This document shows, piece after piece, positions 16,103-24,413 of a stretch of 64,000 nucleotides of DNA. The notes beneath the pieces are model-generated. The model was given only the letters and a program-made list of their open reading frames with translations. It searched no databases and was not told the DNA's origin. Position 1 is the first letter of the stretch. Every line of letters begins with the position of its first letter. A program made the position numbers and the translations under genes. Source of the DNA: JBDTSW01 sp963758845 (GTDB taxonomy: Bacteria > Actinomycetota > Thermoleophilia > Solirubrobacterales > 70-9); assembly GCA_963758845.1 (NCBI GenBank), contig CAVWWX010000002.1, positions 62,001 to 126,000 of the forward strand, given 5' to 3'.

Positions 16103-18625
16103 GTGAGCGAGCGCCCCGACATCACCCTGGTCGTCGACGGGATCGAGGTCGTCTCGCCCGAGGGGACGATGCTGGTCGACGCCGCCAAGCACGGCGACGT
16201 TGAGATCCCGGTCTTCTGTTACGAGCCGAAGCTCGGCCAGCCCGTCGGCGCGTGCCGCATGTGCCTGGTCGAGGTGGAGGGGATCCCGAAGCTCCAGACG
16301 GCATGCTCGACCCCGATCCGCGACGGCATGGTGGTCTACACCCGTACCGACCGGGTCAAGGAGGCCCAGAACGCGGTCGTCGAGTTCCTGCTGGTCAACC
16401 ACCCGCTGGACTGCCCGGTCTGCGACAAGGGCGGGGAGTGCCCGCTTCAGGACATCGCGATGGGCTGGGGCCCCGGCAAGAGCCGCGTCACCGACCCCAA
16501 GCGCCACTTCCAGAAGCCGATGCCGCTCTCGCCCCTGGTCCGGATCGACCGCGAGCGCTGCATCCTCTGCTACCGGTGCGTGCGCTTCAGCCAGGAGGTG
16601 GCCGAGGACGAGCAGCTCCAGCTCCTGGACCGCGGAGCCAAGACCTACGTGGGGACCTTCGACGACCGCCCCTACATCGCCCCCTTCCACGGCAACATCA
16701 TCGAGCTGTGCCCGGTTGGCGCACTGACCTCCGAGGCCTACCGTTTCCGCGCCCGCCCGTGGGACATCGAGGACGCGGGATCCGTGTGCACCCTCTGCCC
16801 CAGCCAGTGCAACGTCAAGTTCACCGTGCGCGACGAGCGGGTCGCCCGTGTCCTGGCCCGCGACAACGCGGACGTCGACGACGGCTGGCTGTGCGACAAG
16901 GGCCGCTTCGGCTTCCAGATGATGGTCTCGGAGGACCGCATCACGCAGCCGATGATCCGCCGCGGCGGCACGCTGGCCCCGGCGACGTGGGAGGAGGCCC
17001 TGGACGCGGCCGCCGAGGGCCTGCGAAACGCCGGCAAGCGCGCGGCCGCGATCGCGGGCGGCGCGACCTCCAACGAGGAGGGCTACCTGCTCCAGCGCAT
17101 CCTGCGCGGCGCGCTGGGCTCGCCGAACGTTGACTCGCGGGCCGGCGGCGCCCTGCCCCGGCGTCTCGTAGTCGACGCGTCGCGCCCGGAGCTGTCCGCG
17201 GCGATGCCGGATCTGGACAGGGCGGAGTCGATCCTCGTGATCGGGTGCGACCCCCTCCACTCGATGCCGATCCTCGACCTGCGTCTGCGCAAGGCGGTGA
17301 GGCGAGAGGGGGCGAAGCTGGCCGTCGCTTCGGCGAGGCCGACAACGCTCGACGGAGGAGCGGAGGAGACGGCTCGATTCGACCCCGGTGATGCGGCCGG
17401 GTTCCTGTGGTCTCTCGCCGGTGAGATCACGGGTGAGCACCGCGCGCAGGGGGAATCGGGCGCGGACGCCGAGCGCATCGCGGGCGTGGCGCGGCCGGGC
17501 TCAACGATCATCGTCTGGGGCGAGTCGATTGCCCATGGACCCGGGGGCGAGGCTGCCGTCGGGGAGTTGCTGAGATGTGCCCAGGCCCTCGACGCCAAGC
17601 TGATCGAGGTGCCCGAGTCCGCGAACGGGCGGGGCCTCCGTGAGGTCGGCCTCCTTCCCGGGATCGGGCCGGGCTTGACGGAGTCCCCACTGGGCAGGGA
17701 CTCCGCGGGAATCCGGGACGGGCTGATCGAGGGCGACGTCGCGGCATTGTTCCTGGCCAATGCCAACCCGGTCCGAGAATTCCCGGGGGGGCCTGCCTGG
17801 AAGGAGGCGCTCAGCAGCGCCGACTTCGTCGTGGCGATCTCGATGTTCGACGACGAGTCCACCAACCACGCGGACGTGATCTTCCCGGCTGAGACCCACG
17901 CGGAGAAGGAGGGCACCGTCGTCCATCCGGATGGCCGGTTGCAGCGGTTGCGCCCGTCCGTCCCCCACCCCGACACGACCCGCCCCGGATGGCAATGGCT
18001 GGCCGAGCTCGCTGCCCGCCTGGGCGATGAGACCGGAATCGACTCGGCCTCCGAGGCGCTGGAAACCCTCGCCTCGGAGGTCCCGTTCTACGCGGGCCTG
18101 ACGCTCGACGAGATCGGCGGGCGCGGCGTCCGCTGGCAGGAGCGACCGGCCGCGAGCAGCTTTCCGGCTGGGGGGGCGGGAGCCGGTATTTCCCCCGACT
18201 CAGCGTCTCGCGAAGAGGCCGCCCCCGCCCCTGACGGCAAGCTGCGTCTCGGCACATACAGGGATCTGTGGGCCGCAGAGGTAACCGACCAGAGTCCGGC
18301 GCTGCGGTTCCTCGCCCCCAAGCAGACCGTGGAGATCGCGCCGTCGGACGCCGAGAACCTGGGGCTGGCGCAGGGCGACGAGGTCGACGTGAAGTCGAAC
18401 GGCACCACCGTCCGGGCCCGGGTTGCGATCCGCGAGCGGGTTCGCCCCGGCTCGGCGTTCATGATCGAGGCGACGGTGGAGGCCAACGCCAACGCCCTGT
18501 CGGCCGCGGAGTCGATCGAAGTCGTAAAGGCCGGAAAGTCGGACCCGGCCAGCCCCGGACGAATCCCGGCTTCGCCGGGATCACCGGTCGCTGACGCTCC
18601 CTCGGAGCAGGTGGCCGGCAGGTGA
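16103..18625 (+). CDS. nuoG: NADH-quinone oxidoreductase subunit G
   Basis: 840 residues. The N-terminus has the [2Fe-2S] ligands (CYEPKLGQPVGACRMC...), then HPLDCPVCDKGGECPLQD for N5, CILCYRCVRFSQE and CPVGAL for N4, and CTLCPSQCN plus a later Cys (GWLCDKGRFGF) for the additional N7 cluster found in some bacteria. The rest is a degenerate molybdopterin oxidoreductase domain with an FdhF-type C-terminal barrel. The final 30 residues form a Ser/Pro/Ala tail in DNA that contains a perfect hairpin. GTG start; the stop overlaps nuoH. Confidence 0.95.
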   Translation: MSERPDITLVVDGIEVVSPEGTMLVDAAKHGDVEIPVFCYEPKLGQPVGACRMCLVEVEGIPKLQTACSTPIRDGMVVYTRTDRVKEAQNAVVEFLLVNHPLDCPVCDKGGECPLQDIAMGWGPGKSRVTDPKRHFQKPMPLSPLVRIDRERCILCYRCVRFSQEVAEDEQLQLLDRGAKTYVGTFDDRPYIAPFHGNIIELCPVGALTSEAYRFRARPWDIEDAGSVCTLCPSQCNVKFTVRDERVARVLARDNADVDDGWLCDKGRFGFQMMVSEDRITQPMIRRGGTLAPATWEEALDAAAEGLRNAGKRAAAIAGGATSNEEGYLLQRILRGALGSPNVDSRAGGALPRRLVVDASRPELSAAMPDLDRAESILVIGCDPLHSMPILDLRLRKAVRREGAKLAVASARPTTLDGGAEETARFDPGDAAGFLWSLAGEITGEHRAQGESGADAERIAGVARPGSTIIVWGESIAHGPGGEAAVGELLRCAQALDAKLIEVPESANGRGLREVGLLPGIGPGLTESPLGRDSAGIRDGLIEGDVAALFLANANPVREFPGGPAWKEALSSADFVVAISMFDDESTNHADVIFPAETHAEKEGTVVHPDGRLQRLRPSVPHPDTTRPGWQWLAELAARLGDETGIDSASEALETLASEVPFYAGLTLDEIGGRGVRWQERPAASSFPAGGAGAGISPDSASREEAAPAPDGKLRLGTYRDLWAAEVTDQSPALRFLAPKQTVEIAPSDAENLGLAQGDEVDVKSNGTTVRARVAIRERVRPGSAFMIEATVEANANALSAAESIEVVKAGKSDPASPGRIPASPGSPVADAPSEQVAGR
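18563..18581. repeat. Perfect hairpin within the 3' end of nuoG
   Basis: ATCCCGGC (18563-18570), loop TTC, GCCGGGAT (18574-18581): an 8-bp perfect stem encoding part of the low-complexity NuoG tail. The core GGC-TTC-GCC is the reverse complement of the core in the nuoF-nuoG spacer. It could be a REP-like insertion or an intra-operon mRNA structure. Confidence 0.4.
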
Positions 18626-19632
18626 TTCCGCTTGCCGACGTTTCGGCCTACGAGGCGATCTGGGTGATGATTGTGAAGTCGCTGATCATCTTCGCCGTGG
18701 TGTTCGCGATCGTGCCCGTACTGACGGTCGTCGAGCGCAAGGTCCTGGGCCGCTTCCAGGCCCGCTACGGGCCAAACCGCGTTGGCCCGATGGGACTGAT
18801 GCAGCCGCTCGCCGACGCGATCAAGCTGATCGGCAAGGAGGGCTACACACCCAAGAACGCGCTTCCGCTGCTGTTCGCCGCGGGGCCGGCGCTGGTGGTG
18901 TTCTCGGGCATCACGGTCCTGGCGCTGCTCCCGTGGGGGAACGTCGAGACCATCGGCGGCGAGACCGTGGGTCTCTATGGCATCGACGTCTCGATCGGGA
19001 TCCTGTTCTTCTTCGCCTTCGGCTCGTTCGCCTTCTACGGGCTGCTGCTCGGTGGCTGGGCCTCCGGCTCCAAGTACAGCTTCCTGGGCGCGATGCGCTC
19101 GGCAGCGCAGTTGATCTCGTACGAGATCTCGATGGGACTGGCCCTCCTGGGCGCGATCATGATGGCCGGCTCGCTGTCGCTGACGTCGATCGTCGTGGCC
19201 CAGGACGAGCTTTGGTACATCGTCCCCCAGTTCCTCGGCTTCCTGCTGTTCATGATCGCCGGCTTCGCCGAGGCGAACCGGGCGCCGTTCGACCTGCCCG
19301 AGGCCGACGCCGAGCTGGTCGCCGGCTACCAGACCGAGTACGGGGGAATGCGCTTCGGCTCGTTCATGCTGGCCGAGTACCTCGAGATGTTCGTGATCTC
19401 GGGCATCGCCGTGACCTTCTTCCTCGGCGGCTGGATGGGGCCCGGGCCCGCCTTCCTCGACCCGGTCTGGTTCCTGCTGAAGACGCTCTCCCTCGTCTTC
19501 GTCTTCTTCTGGATCCGCGCCACGCTGCCGCGGCTTCGCTACGACCAGCTGATGAGCCTGGGCTGGAAGGTGCTGCTGCCGCTGGCGACGCTGAACGTGC
19601 TGGTAACCGCCATCCTGGTCACGGTGACATGA
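18622..19632 (+). CDS. nuoH: NADH-quinone oxidoreductase subunit H
   Basis: 336 residues, about eight membrane helices; it forms the quinone entry site. ERKVLGRFQARYGPNRVGP is the family signature, and EANRAPFDLPEAD(A)EL in the later loop is the conserved acidic motif. GTG 18622 overlaps the nuoG TGA; its own TGA overlaps the nuoI ATG. Confidence 0.95.
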   Translation: MIPLADVSAYEAIWVMIVKSLIIFAVVFAIVPVLTVVERKVLGRFQARYGPNRVGPMGLMQPLADAIKLIGKEGYTPKNALPLLFAAGPALVVFSGITVLALLPWGNVETIGGETVGLYGIDVSIGILFFFAFGSFAFYGLLLGGWASGSKYSFLGAMRSAAQLISYEISMGLALLGAIMMAGSLSLTSIVVAQDELWYIVPQFLGFLLFMIAGFAEANRAPFDLPEADAELVAGYQTEYGGMRFGSFMLAEYLEMFVISGIAVTFFLGGWMGPGPAFLDPVWFLLKTLSLVFVFFWIRATLPRLRYDQLMSLGWKVLLPLATLNVLVTAILVTVT

Positions 19633-20186
19633 GCGAGAACGGTTCCGAGTTCCCCTACCTGAAGGCCGGCGACGACGTCGTCGCCGTCCAGCGCGGCCCG
19701 CAGCCGGGCGGCGCCGGGGGCGCCTACCGCGCGTTCGGGGAAACCCTGCGCGGCCTGAAGACGACGATGGGCCGGATGCTCGAGGGCCCGGTCACGATCC
19801 AGTACCCGGAGGAGAAGACGCCGGTCTATCCCCGCTTCCGGGGCCGCCACAAGCTCCACCGCTTCGAGGACACGCACCTCGAGAAGTGCGTCGGCTGCTC
19901 GCTCTGCGCGGCCGCCTGCCCCGCCGACTGCATCCGCGTGGTCGCGGCCGAGAACGACCCCTCCGACCGCGTCTCCGCCGGCGAGCGCTACGCCGCGGTC
20001 TACGAGATCAACCTCGCCCGCTGCATCTTCTGCGGCTACTGCGAGGTGGCGTGCCCGTTCGACGCGATCACGATGGGGCACGAGTACGAGATGGCCGACT
20101 ACAACCGCGAGGATTTGATCTTCACCAAGGAGATGCTGCTCGCGGAGTCGGTCGAGCGCACCCCGCTGCGCGCCGAGGGCGAATAG
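19629..20186 (+). CDS. nuoI: NADH-quinone oxidoreductase subunit I
   Basis: 185 residues. Two [4Fe-4S] motifs, CVGCSLCAAACPADC and CIFCGYCEVACPFDAI, hold N6a and N6b. A 60-residue N-terminal region precedes the RFRGRHKLHR segment. ATG 19629 overlaps the nuoH stop (ATGA). This is the last gene of the first nuo block; nuoJ is almost 5 kb downstream. Confidence 0.95.
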   Translation: MSENGSEFPYLKAGDDVVAVQRGPQPGGAGGAYRAFGETLRGLKTTMGRMLEGPVTIQYPEEKTPVYPRFRGRHKLHRFEDTHLEKCVGCSLCAAACPADCIRVVAAENDPSDRVSAGERYAAVYEINLARCIFCGYCEVACPFDAITMGHEYEMADYNREDLIFTKEMLLAESVERTPLRAEGE

Positions 20187-20199
20187 CTCCAGCGGCGAC

Positions 20200-21480
20200 T
20201 TGTTCCCGCTTCGCTCACTGACGCGGCGGATCTGGGCGCTCATCCGCCTGGGCGCGCCGCCGCTTCTGGTGCTGCGGGTCTGGGGCTGGATGGCGGGCTA
20301 CGGGGCGAGGGAGTTCGCGTTCCAGCTCTCGCTCATCCTCGGGGCCGCGGTGGCCGTGCTGCTGATCGAGGGGGTCTCGGGCACGGTCGGCACGGTCGTG
20401 CTCGCGGTCCTCGGCCTGCTGCTGCTCTGCGAGCTGTGGTTCGCCTGGGAGTCGCTGCGAAGCTCGTCCGCCATTCAGCGCGAGCTCGACGAGCTGGCGC
20501 CGGGAGACCCGGCGCCGTCGCGCTTCCCGCGCAGCCACCTCGTCTTCCCCGCGCTGATGCTGGCGCCCCGCGGCGTCGCGCGCGAGCGCGGCGTCGTCTA
20601 CCACCAGGAGGAGCGCCGGCGGGTGCGCCTCGACGTCTATCGCTCAAAGGCGCCCGCGGATGCACCCAGGCCCGCGATCGTCCAGGTCCACGGGGGCGGC
20701 TGGATCCTCGGCTCGCGCGCCGAGCAGGGCATCCCGCTGCTGAACCACCTCGCCGCCAACGGGTGGGTCGGGTTCAACGTCGACTACCGGCTCAGCCCGC
20801 GGGCGACGATGCCCGAGCACGTCATCGACGTCAAGCGCGCGATCGCGTGGGTGCGCGAACATCACGAGGAGCTGGGCGTCGACCCCGGGCGGGTCTGCAT
20901 CACCGGGGGCTCGGCCGGCGGCCACCTGTGCGCGCTCGCCGCGCTCACCTCCGGCGACGACTCGCTTCAGCCCGGGTTCGAGGACGCCGACACCTCGGTC
21001 GCCGCGGCCGTGCCGTTCTACGGCCTCTACGACCTGCTGGACGCCGAGCACCGCTACCACCGGGGCCTGCGGGAGTGGCTGCTCGAGACGATCGTCGTCA
21101 AGGCCGACCGTGAGAGCGACCCCGACGCGTTCCGCGCCGTCTCCCCCACCCACCGCGTCCACGCCGGCGCCCCGCCGTTCCTGATCTTCCACGGCGAGCG
21201 CGACTCCCTGGTGGCCGTCGACGACGCCCGCGCCTTCGCCGAGCGGCTCGAGCAGGTCTCCGAGAATCCGGTCCTCTACGTCGAGCTGCCCGGCTCCGAG
21301 CACGCCTTCGACCTGGCGCCCTCGCTGCGCACCGCCCGCGTCGTCGAGGGAATCGAGCGCTTCCTGCGGACGGTCGTGACGCCGCCACCCGCCGATCCGG
21401 CAGCAGCCGGCCGCAACCAAACCGAAGAGACGCACCGTCCGCGTGCGCAAGGTCGGTTGGCTGCGCGTTCCCCTCGCTGA
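20200..21480 (+). CDS. Membrane-anchored alpha/beta hydrolase (HSL/BD-FAE-type esterase)
   Basis: 426 residues. Two or three N-terminal membrane helices (about 15-35, 42-60, 63-83) precede the hydrolase domain. The oxyanion motif HGGGW (164-168), nucleophile GGSAGG (Ser238), and probable Asp335 (HGERDSLV) and His368 (SEHAFD) form the triad. Likely a carboxylesterase acting at the membrane; substrate unknown. TTG 20200 is the only start that keeps the first helix, 13 nt after nuoI, so it may be transcribed with the nuo operon. Confidence 0.78.
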   Translation: MFPLRSLTRRIWALIRLGAPPLLVLRVWGWMAGYGAREFAFQLSLILGAAVAVLLIEGVSGTVGTVVLAVLGLLLLCELWFAWESLRSSSAIQRELDELAPGDPAPSRFPRSHLVFPALMLAPRGVARERGVVYHQEERRRVRLDVYRSKAPADAPRPAIVQVHGGGWILGSRAEQGIPLLNHLAANGWVGFNVDYRLSPRATMPEHVIDVKRAIAWVREHHEELGVDPGRVCITGGSAGGHLCALAALTSGDDSLQPGFEDADTSVAAAVPFYGLYDLLDAEHRYHRGLREWLLETIVVKADRESDPDAFRAVSPTHRVHAGAPPFLIFHGERDSLVAVDDARAFAERLEQVSENPVLYVELPGSEHAFDLAPSLRTARVVEGIERFLRTVVTPPPADPAAAGRNQTEETHRPRAQGRLAARSPR

Positions 21481-21512
21481 TCGCCTGGGGCCGCGCTAGC
21501 GTAGGTACGGCT

Positions 21513-21545
21513 ATGAGCTACTCCAACCTCATGCGGGCCGGCTGA
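21513..21545 (+). CDS. 10-codon upstream ORF before the TatA-like gene
   Basis: ATG 21513 opens a reading frame for MSYSNLMRAG, whose TGA overlaps the next ATG as TGATG at 21543-21547. TANNNT-type hexamers lie 10 nt (TAGCGT, 21497-21502) and 5 nt (TAGGTA, 21502-21507) upstream, so the mRNA may begin at this ORF. This looks like a leader peptide coupling translation to tatA. Too short to prove by sequence alone. Confidence 0.45.
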   Translation: MSYSNLMRAG

Positions 21546-21916
21546 TGCCCTTCAGTGGCTGGGAGCTCGTGATCCTGGCCGTCATCGTCCTGGTCTTCTT
21601 CGGCTACAAGTACCTGCCCCAGCTCGGGCGCTCGGCCGGGGAGGGCGCGCGTCAGCTCAAGAAGGGCGCTCAAAAGCAGGCGGAGTCCGCCAGGGCGTAC
21701 GTGGACGAGCGAGGCCCCGAGGCCAAGGCCTACGTCGAGGAGCGCAAGGACACGGCGAAGGCCTACGTCGAAGAGCGCAAGCCCGACGCGGGCGAGATCG
21801 GCCGCACGGCCGGTAAGCACGTCCGCGAGTACCGGGACCTCAAGGACGAGGTCATGGGGACGACGAAGCCCCCGGCGAAGCCCAAGTCCGAGCCCGAAGA
21901 CCGACCCGCCGACTAG
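21545..21916 (+). CDS. tatA: TatA/Hcf106-family protein
   Basis: 123 residues. One N-terminal membrane helix (GWELVILAVIVLVFFGY), then the amphipathic helix LPQLGRSAGEGARQLKKG, the standard TatA plan; TatA forms the pore of the twin-arginine exporter. The rest is a long charged helix with near-repeats AYVDERGPEAK, AYVEERKDTAK and AYVEERKPDAG, longer than in most TatA. ATG 21545 overlaps the stop of the 10-codon ORF. No tatC nearby, so an accessory TatA-like role cannot be excluded. Confidence 0.75.
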   Translation: MPFSGWELVILAVIVLVFFGYKYLPQLGRSAGEGARQLKKGAQKQAESARAYVDERGPEAKAYVEERKDTAKAYVEERKPDAGEIGRTAGKHVREYRDLKDEVMGTTKPPAKPKSEPEDRPAD

Positions 21917-21974
21917 GCCCGAAGACCGGGGCGGCGTAGGCCCGCACGACGAGATCGACGTTCTCCTGGGTCAT
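21917..21974 (-). pseudogene. N-terminal stub of a SnoaL-like gene
   Basis: ATG 21974 starts MTQENVDLVVRAYAAP, which aligns with the N-terminus of the intact SnoaL-like neighbour (VSVENVEVVRQSFDAF). The similarity stops after about 18 codons, exactly where the convergent tatA gene ends, and the frame then runs antisense through tatA. It retains a GATACT hexamer 8 nt before the ATG. Best read as a tandem paralogue truncated by a rearrangement. Confidence 0.6.
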
Positions 21975-21982
21975 CGTGAACC

Positions 21983-21988
21983 AGTATC
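21983..21988 (-). promoter_or_regulatory. -10 element GATACT of the SnoaL stub
   Basis: GATACT on the minus strand ends 8 nt before ATG 21974. The same hexamer heads the intact paralogue (22444-22449), consistent with duplication of promoter and gene start together. Confidence 0.45.
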
Positions 21989-22029
21989 GCCCGAATCGCA
22001 GCGAAGCGAAACGGTTCTCGTCGGAAGCG

Positions 22030-22434
22030 CTACTCCCGCAGCCCGGCGGCCTCGAGGGCCTCATGATCGGTAGCGAACATCCCAACCCAGATCACCTTTG
22101 CGTCCCGGATCTCACCGAGCTGAAAGACCGCGGGGGAGGCCACCCCGACGCCGCTCCCGGCTCCCTGCCCACTCACTCGGAAGGTTGCGAGGACGTGGCG
22201 CTCGCCCGCCGGCACGCACTCCTCCAGATGCAACTGGAAGCCCCGAAACGCGTCCCGCCAGTTCTGCCAGAACCTCTGGACCTCCTGACGGCCACGGTAC
22301 GTCCCGGCATCGGGAAAGGCCTCGTGGGCCTGCCACTCGATGTCGGGGTGCATCCACTCGAGGGCGGCGTCGAGGTCGCCGCGGTTGAAGGCGTCGAAGC
22401 TCTGGCGCACTACCTCTACGTTTTCGACTGACAC
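22030..22434 (-). CDS. SnoaL-like / NTF2-fold protein
   Basis: 134 residues. SVENVEVVRQSFDAFNRGDLDAALEWMHPDIEW is the classic SnoaL N-terminal helix pair and first strand; YRGRQEVQRFWQNW follows. The alpha+beta barrel binds small hydrophobic ligands; a few relatives are cyclases or isomerases, most are uncharacterised. GTG 22434 is chosen from the domain boundary and a GATACT 9 nt upstream; the frame to 22635 would run into the divergent gene. Confidence 0.75.
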   Translation of the reverse strand: MSVENVEVVRQSFDAFNRGDLDAALEWMHPDIEWQAHEAFPDAGTYRGRQEVQRFWQNWRDAFRGFQLHLEECVPAGERHVLATFRVSGQGAGSGVGVASPAVFQLGEIRDAKVIWVGMFATDHEALEAAGLRE

Positions 22435-22443
22435 CGTCCACGC

Positions 22444-22449
22444 AGTATC
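22444..22449 (-). promoter_or_regulatory. -10 element GATACT, leaderless start at 22434
   Basis: GATACT on the minus strand ends 9 nt before GTG 22434 and supports the short SnoaL start. Confidence 0.45.
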
Positions 22450-22506
22450 TCGCCTGACTACACGAGCGGCCCTGAAGAGTCGCCGTCCGGCTATCACTTC
22501 TTGAGG

Positions 22507-23373
22507 ATGAGCGAGCAGGCAGACGCGCATGTTCGGGCTCAGGCGCAGGTCGCGGCCGTGCGCGACGATCCTGCGGCGCGTCTTGCGTTGATGGCGCGGG
22601 TGTTCCACGGGCCGACGGGCCGCGCGCCGCGACACCTGCCGTTCCGGCGGGCGGCGTTGTCATTCATGCGCTGGCAGGCGCGCCGCGGTGTGCTCGATCC
22701 GCTCGACGCGTCACCGCCCGGCAGCGCGTGGTGGCGGGCGGTCAACGAGCGACTGCTGCGGGATGGGTGCGAAACAGTCGCGCTCCTCGGTGGCCTGGAC
22801 GGACAGCCGTCGTCGCAGGCCGTGCGCCTCTGGCTGGAGTTCGGCGCGAGACCGACGGGGCGTAACTGGTACCGATCACACAACGCGAGCATTGTGGGCG
22901 GCTACCTGGAGTACCGAGAACTCGCCGATGCGGAGAGCGCACCGGAGCGCTTCTTCATGAACGTCGCGCTGGGGCGCGTTCTGTACGCGCACGCACTCGT
23001 CGCCGCGCCCCGCCTGGCGCTGGGGCGGCTGGCTCCGCTCGGTCGCCTTCTCGGCGATCCGCGGCTCGGAATGGCAGCGGTGTTCCTCTCGCTCAGACGT
23101 GTGCTCCCGAACCGCTACCCGCTCGACCAGGACGTCGAGCGCTATATCGCCCAAGAGCAGCGTCTAGGCCGGATGCTCGACTACGCCGTGATCGTCCCCC
23201 GGCTGCAACTCCTGTACGAGTGGTCCGCCGAGGAACTCGCCGAAACGCGCCTGCTCGAACTCATTCGCGACGGCAACCCGATCTACGCCTGGCCTTTCGA
23301 GGAACGTCATGTATGGCGCTCTCGGCACATGCCGTTCGCAGCCCGTGCACTTGCTCGGGTCACACGCCCCTAA
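22507..23373 (+). CDS. Conserved hypothetical protein (288 aa)
   Basis: Soluble, mostly helical protein with many Arg and Trp. Recognisable blocks are FRRAALSFMRWQARRGVLDP, GSAWWRAVNERLLRDGCE and RPTGRNWYRSHNASIVGGYL. I believe similar proteins exist in other actinobacteria and cyanobacteria but know no function, and no catalytic motif is evident. ATG 22507 is preferred to the TTG at 22501; TATCAC 9 nt upstream is a weak -10. Codon use is less GC-biased than the nuo genes, in line with acquisition by transfer. Confidence 0.65.
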   Translation: MSEQADAHVRAQAQVAAVRDDPAARLALMARVFHGPTGRAPRHLPFRRAALSFMRWQARRGVLDPLDASPPGSAWWRAVNERLLRDGCETVALLGGLDGQPSSQAVRLWLEFGARPTGRNWYRSHNASIVGGYLEYRELADAESAPERFFMNVALGRVLYAHALVAAPRLALGRLAPLGRLLGDPRLGMAAVFLSLRRVLPNRYPLDQDVERYIAQEQRLGRMLDYAVIVPRLQLLYEWSAEELAETRLLELIRDGNPIYAWPFEERHVWRSRHMPFAARALARVTRP

Positions 23374-23481
23374 GCAGACGCCGCCTCTGTTGCCTGACCC
23401 TCCATGCAGAGGATCCGTGCAAGCCTTGCGACATCGCCGCAGTTTCGCGCTCGCAGCAGGAAGCGCTGCTTCCCGTGTCGG
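23374..23481. other. Convergent intergenic region, nothing recognised
   Basis: This 108-nt stretch between the hypothetical gene and the convergent small membrane peptide has no convincing ORF, hairpin with T-run, or promoter. Confidence 0.4.
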
Positions 23482-23559
23482 CTACCGCCGCCGAAGCTGC
23501 CACCAGGCGAGCGCGAGCAACGGCACGATGATGACAACGGTGATGATGACGGGCCACAT
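23482..23559 (-). CDS. 25-residue single-helix membrane peptide
   Basis: ATG 23559 encodes a peptide beginning MWPVIITVV and ending WWQLRRR: an uninterrupted hydrophobic helix capped by a basic C-terminus, the form of a real small membrane protein. It lies 25 nt after the SHOCT-protein gene on the same strand and would be the third gene of that operon. Too short for gene finders. No Shine-Dalgarno is evident, so translational status is open. Confidence 0.45.
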   Translation of the reverse strand: MWPVIITVVIIVPLLALAWWQLRRR

Positions 23560-23584
23560 CAGGTGAGATCCGGGTCGCGTTCCG

Positions 23585-23980
23585 CTAGGCGGACAGCGCC
23601 TTCGCCTTGATCGAGTCGAACTCGGTCTGGCTGATCGTGCCGGCGTCCAGGAGCTCCTTCGCCTTGGCGATCTCGGTGGCGGAACCACCGGCGGTGTCGC
23701 GCACATAGGCATCCATCGCCGCCTTCTGTTCCTGGGCTTGCTTCGCGCTGCGCTCGCGCATCCCATCGTGCTGAGCGATCAGGTAGACGAACACGCCAAG
23801 GAACGGCAGAACGATCACGAACACCATCCACGCCGCCTTGCCCCAACCACCGATGTCGTGGCGGCGGAAGAGGTCGGCGAAGACCGTGATCAGGATCCAG
23901 AACCATGCGAGCCAGGCGAAGAAGACGACGATCGTCCAGAAAACGTCAAGGAACGGATAGTCGGCTGCCAGCAGCATCAT
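23585..23980 (-). CDS. PLDc_N/SHOCT-domain membrane protein
   Basis: 131 residues. Two membrane helices (about 9-33 and 48-66) form a phospholipase D-nuclease N-terminal type hairpin with DLFRRHDIGGWGKAAW between them. After a charged linker, the C-terminus TEIAKAKELLDAGTISQTEFDSIKAKAL is a SHOCT domain. Such proteins are common in actinobacteria, of unknown function. Two ATGs lie in tandem (23980, 23977); GAAGGGAG just upstream fits the second better. 25 nt after the DUF7144 gene. Confidence 0.75.
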   Translation of the reverse strand: MMLLAADYPFLDVFWTIVVFFAWLAWFWILITVFADLFRRHDIGGWGKAAWMVFVIVLPFLGVFVYLIAQHDGMRERSAKQAQEQKAAMDAYVRDTAGGSATEIAKAKELLDAGTISQTEFDSIKAKALSA

Positions 23981-24005
23981 GTCTCCCTTCGTTTAGCGCT
24001 GCTCA

Positions 24006-24413
24006 TCAGACCCGGCGCGGTCGCTGCCCACCGTAGACGGCCAATCCGTAGATGACGAGCAGGTCGACGATGAACAGCATGAACGCGGCGAAGGGGAACG
24101 CGTTGACCGTGAACAAGAGGATCACTGCGTTCAGGCTGGCGCACGCGATCCCGAACACCTGGCCGAAGGCGTGGCGGTTCCAGATCGAGAACGCAGCGAC
24201 CACCTGGAGGATGCCGAGGATCAACAGGAACCAGCCCCAAGTGCTGAGGTCGTCGAAGATGACGTAGCGCCCCTCGTCGGTGAAGAACGCAGAGTCGTCG
24301 ATCGCGGCGATGCCCCAGATCGTGTTGAGAAAGCCAGCCAGCGCCAGCATCACGCCGGAGAAGATGAGCCATCCCTCGCCTCGAACGATCTCGGGTTCGT
24401 AGTTGTCGTTCAT
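24006..24413 (-). CDS. DUF7144-type four-helix membrane protein
   Basis: 135 residues with four helices. GWLIFSGVMLALAGFLNTIWGIAAI, the tyrosine/aspartate loop, and STWGWFLLILGILQVVAAFSIW follow the DUF7144 pattern I recall. ATG 24413 is preceded by a GGAAGGAAGGGA purine run suited as ribosome binding site. First gene of an operon with the SHOCT protein and the 25-residue peptide. GC is lower than in the flanks. Confidence 0.7.
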   Translation of the reverse strand: MNDNYEPEIVRGEGWLIFSGVMLALAGFLNTIWGIAAIDDSAFFTDEGRYVIFDDLSTWGWFLLILGILQVVAAFSIWNRHAFGQVFGIACASLNAVILLFTVNAFPFAAFMLFIVDLLVIYGLAVYGGQRPRRV

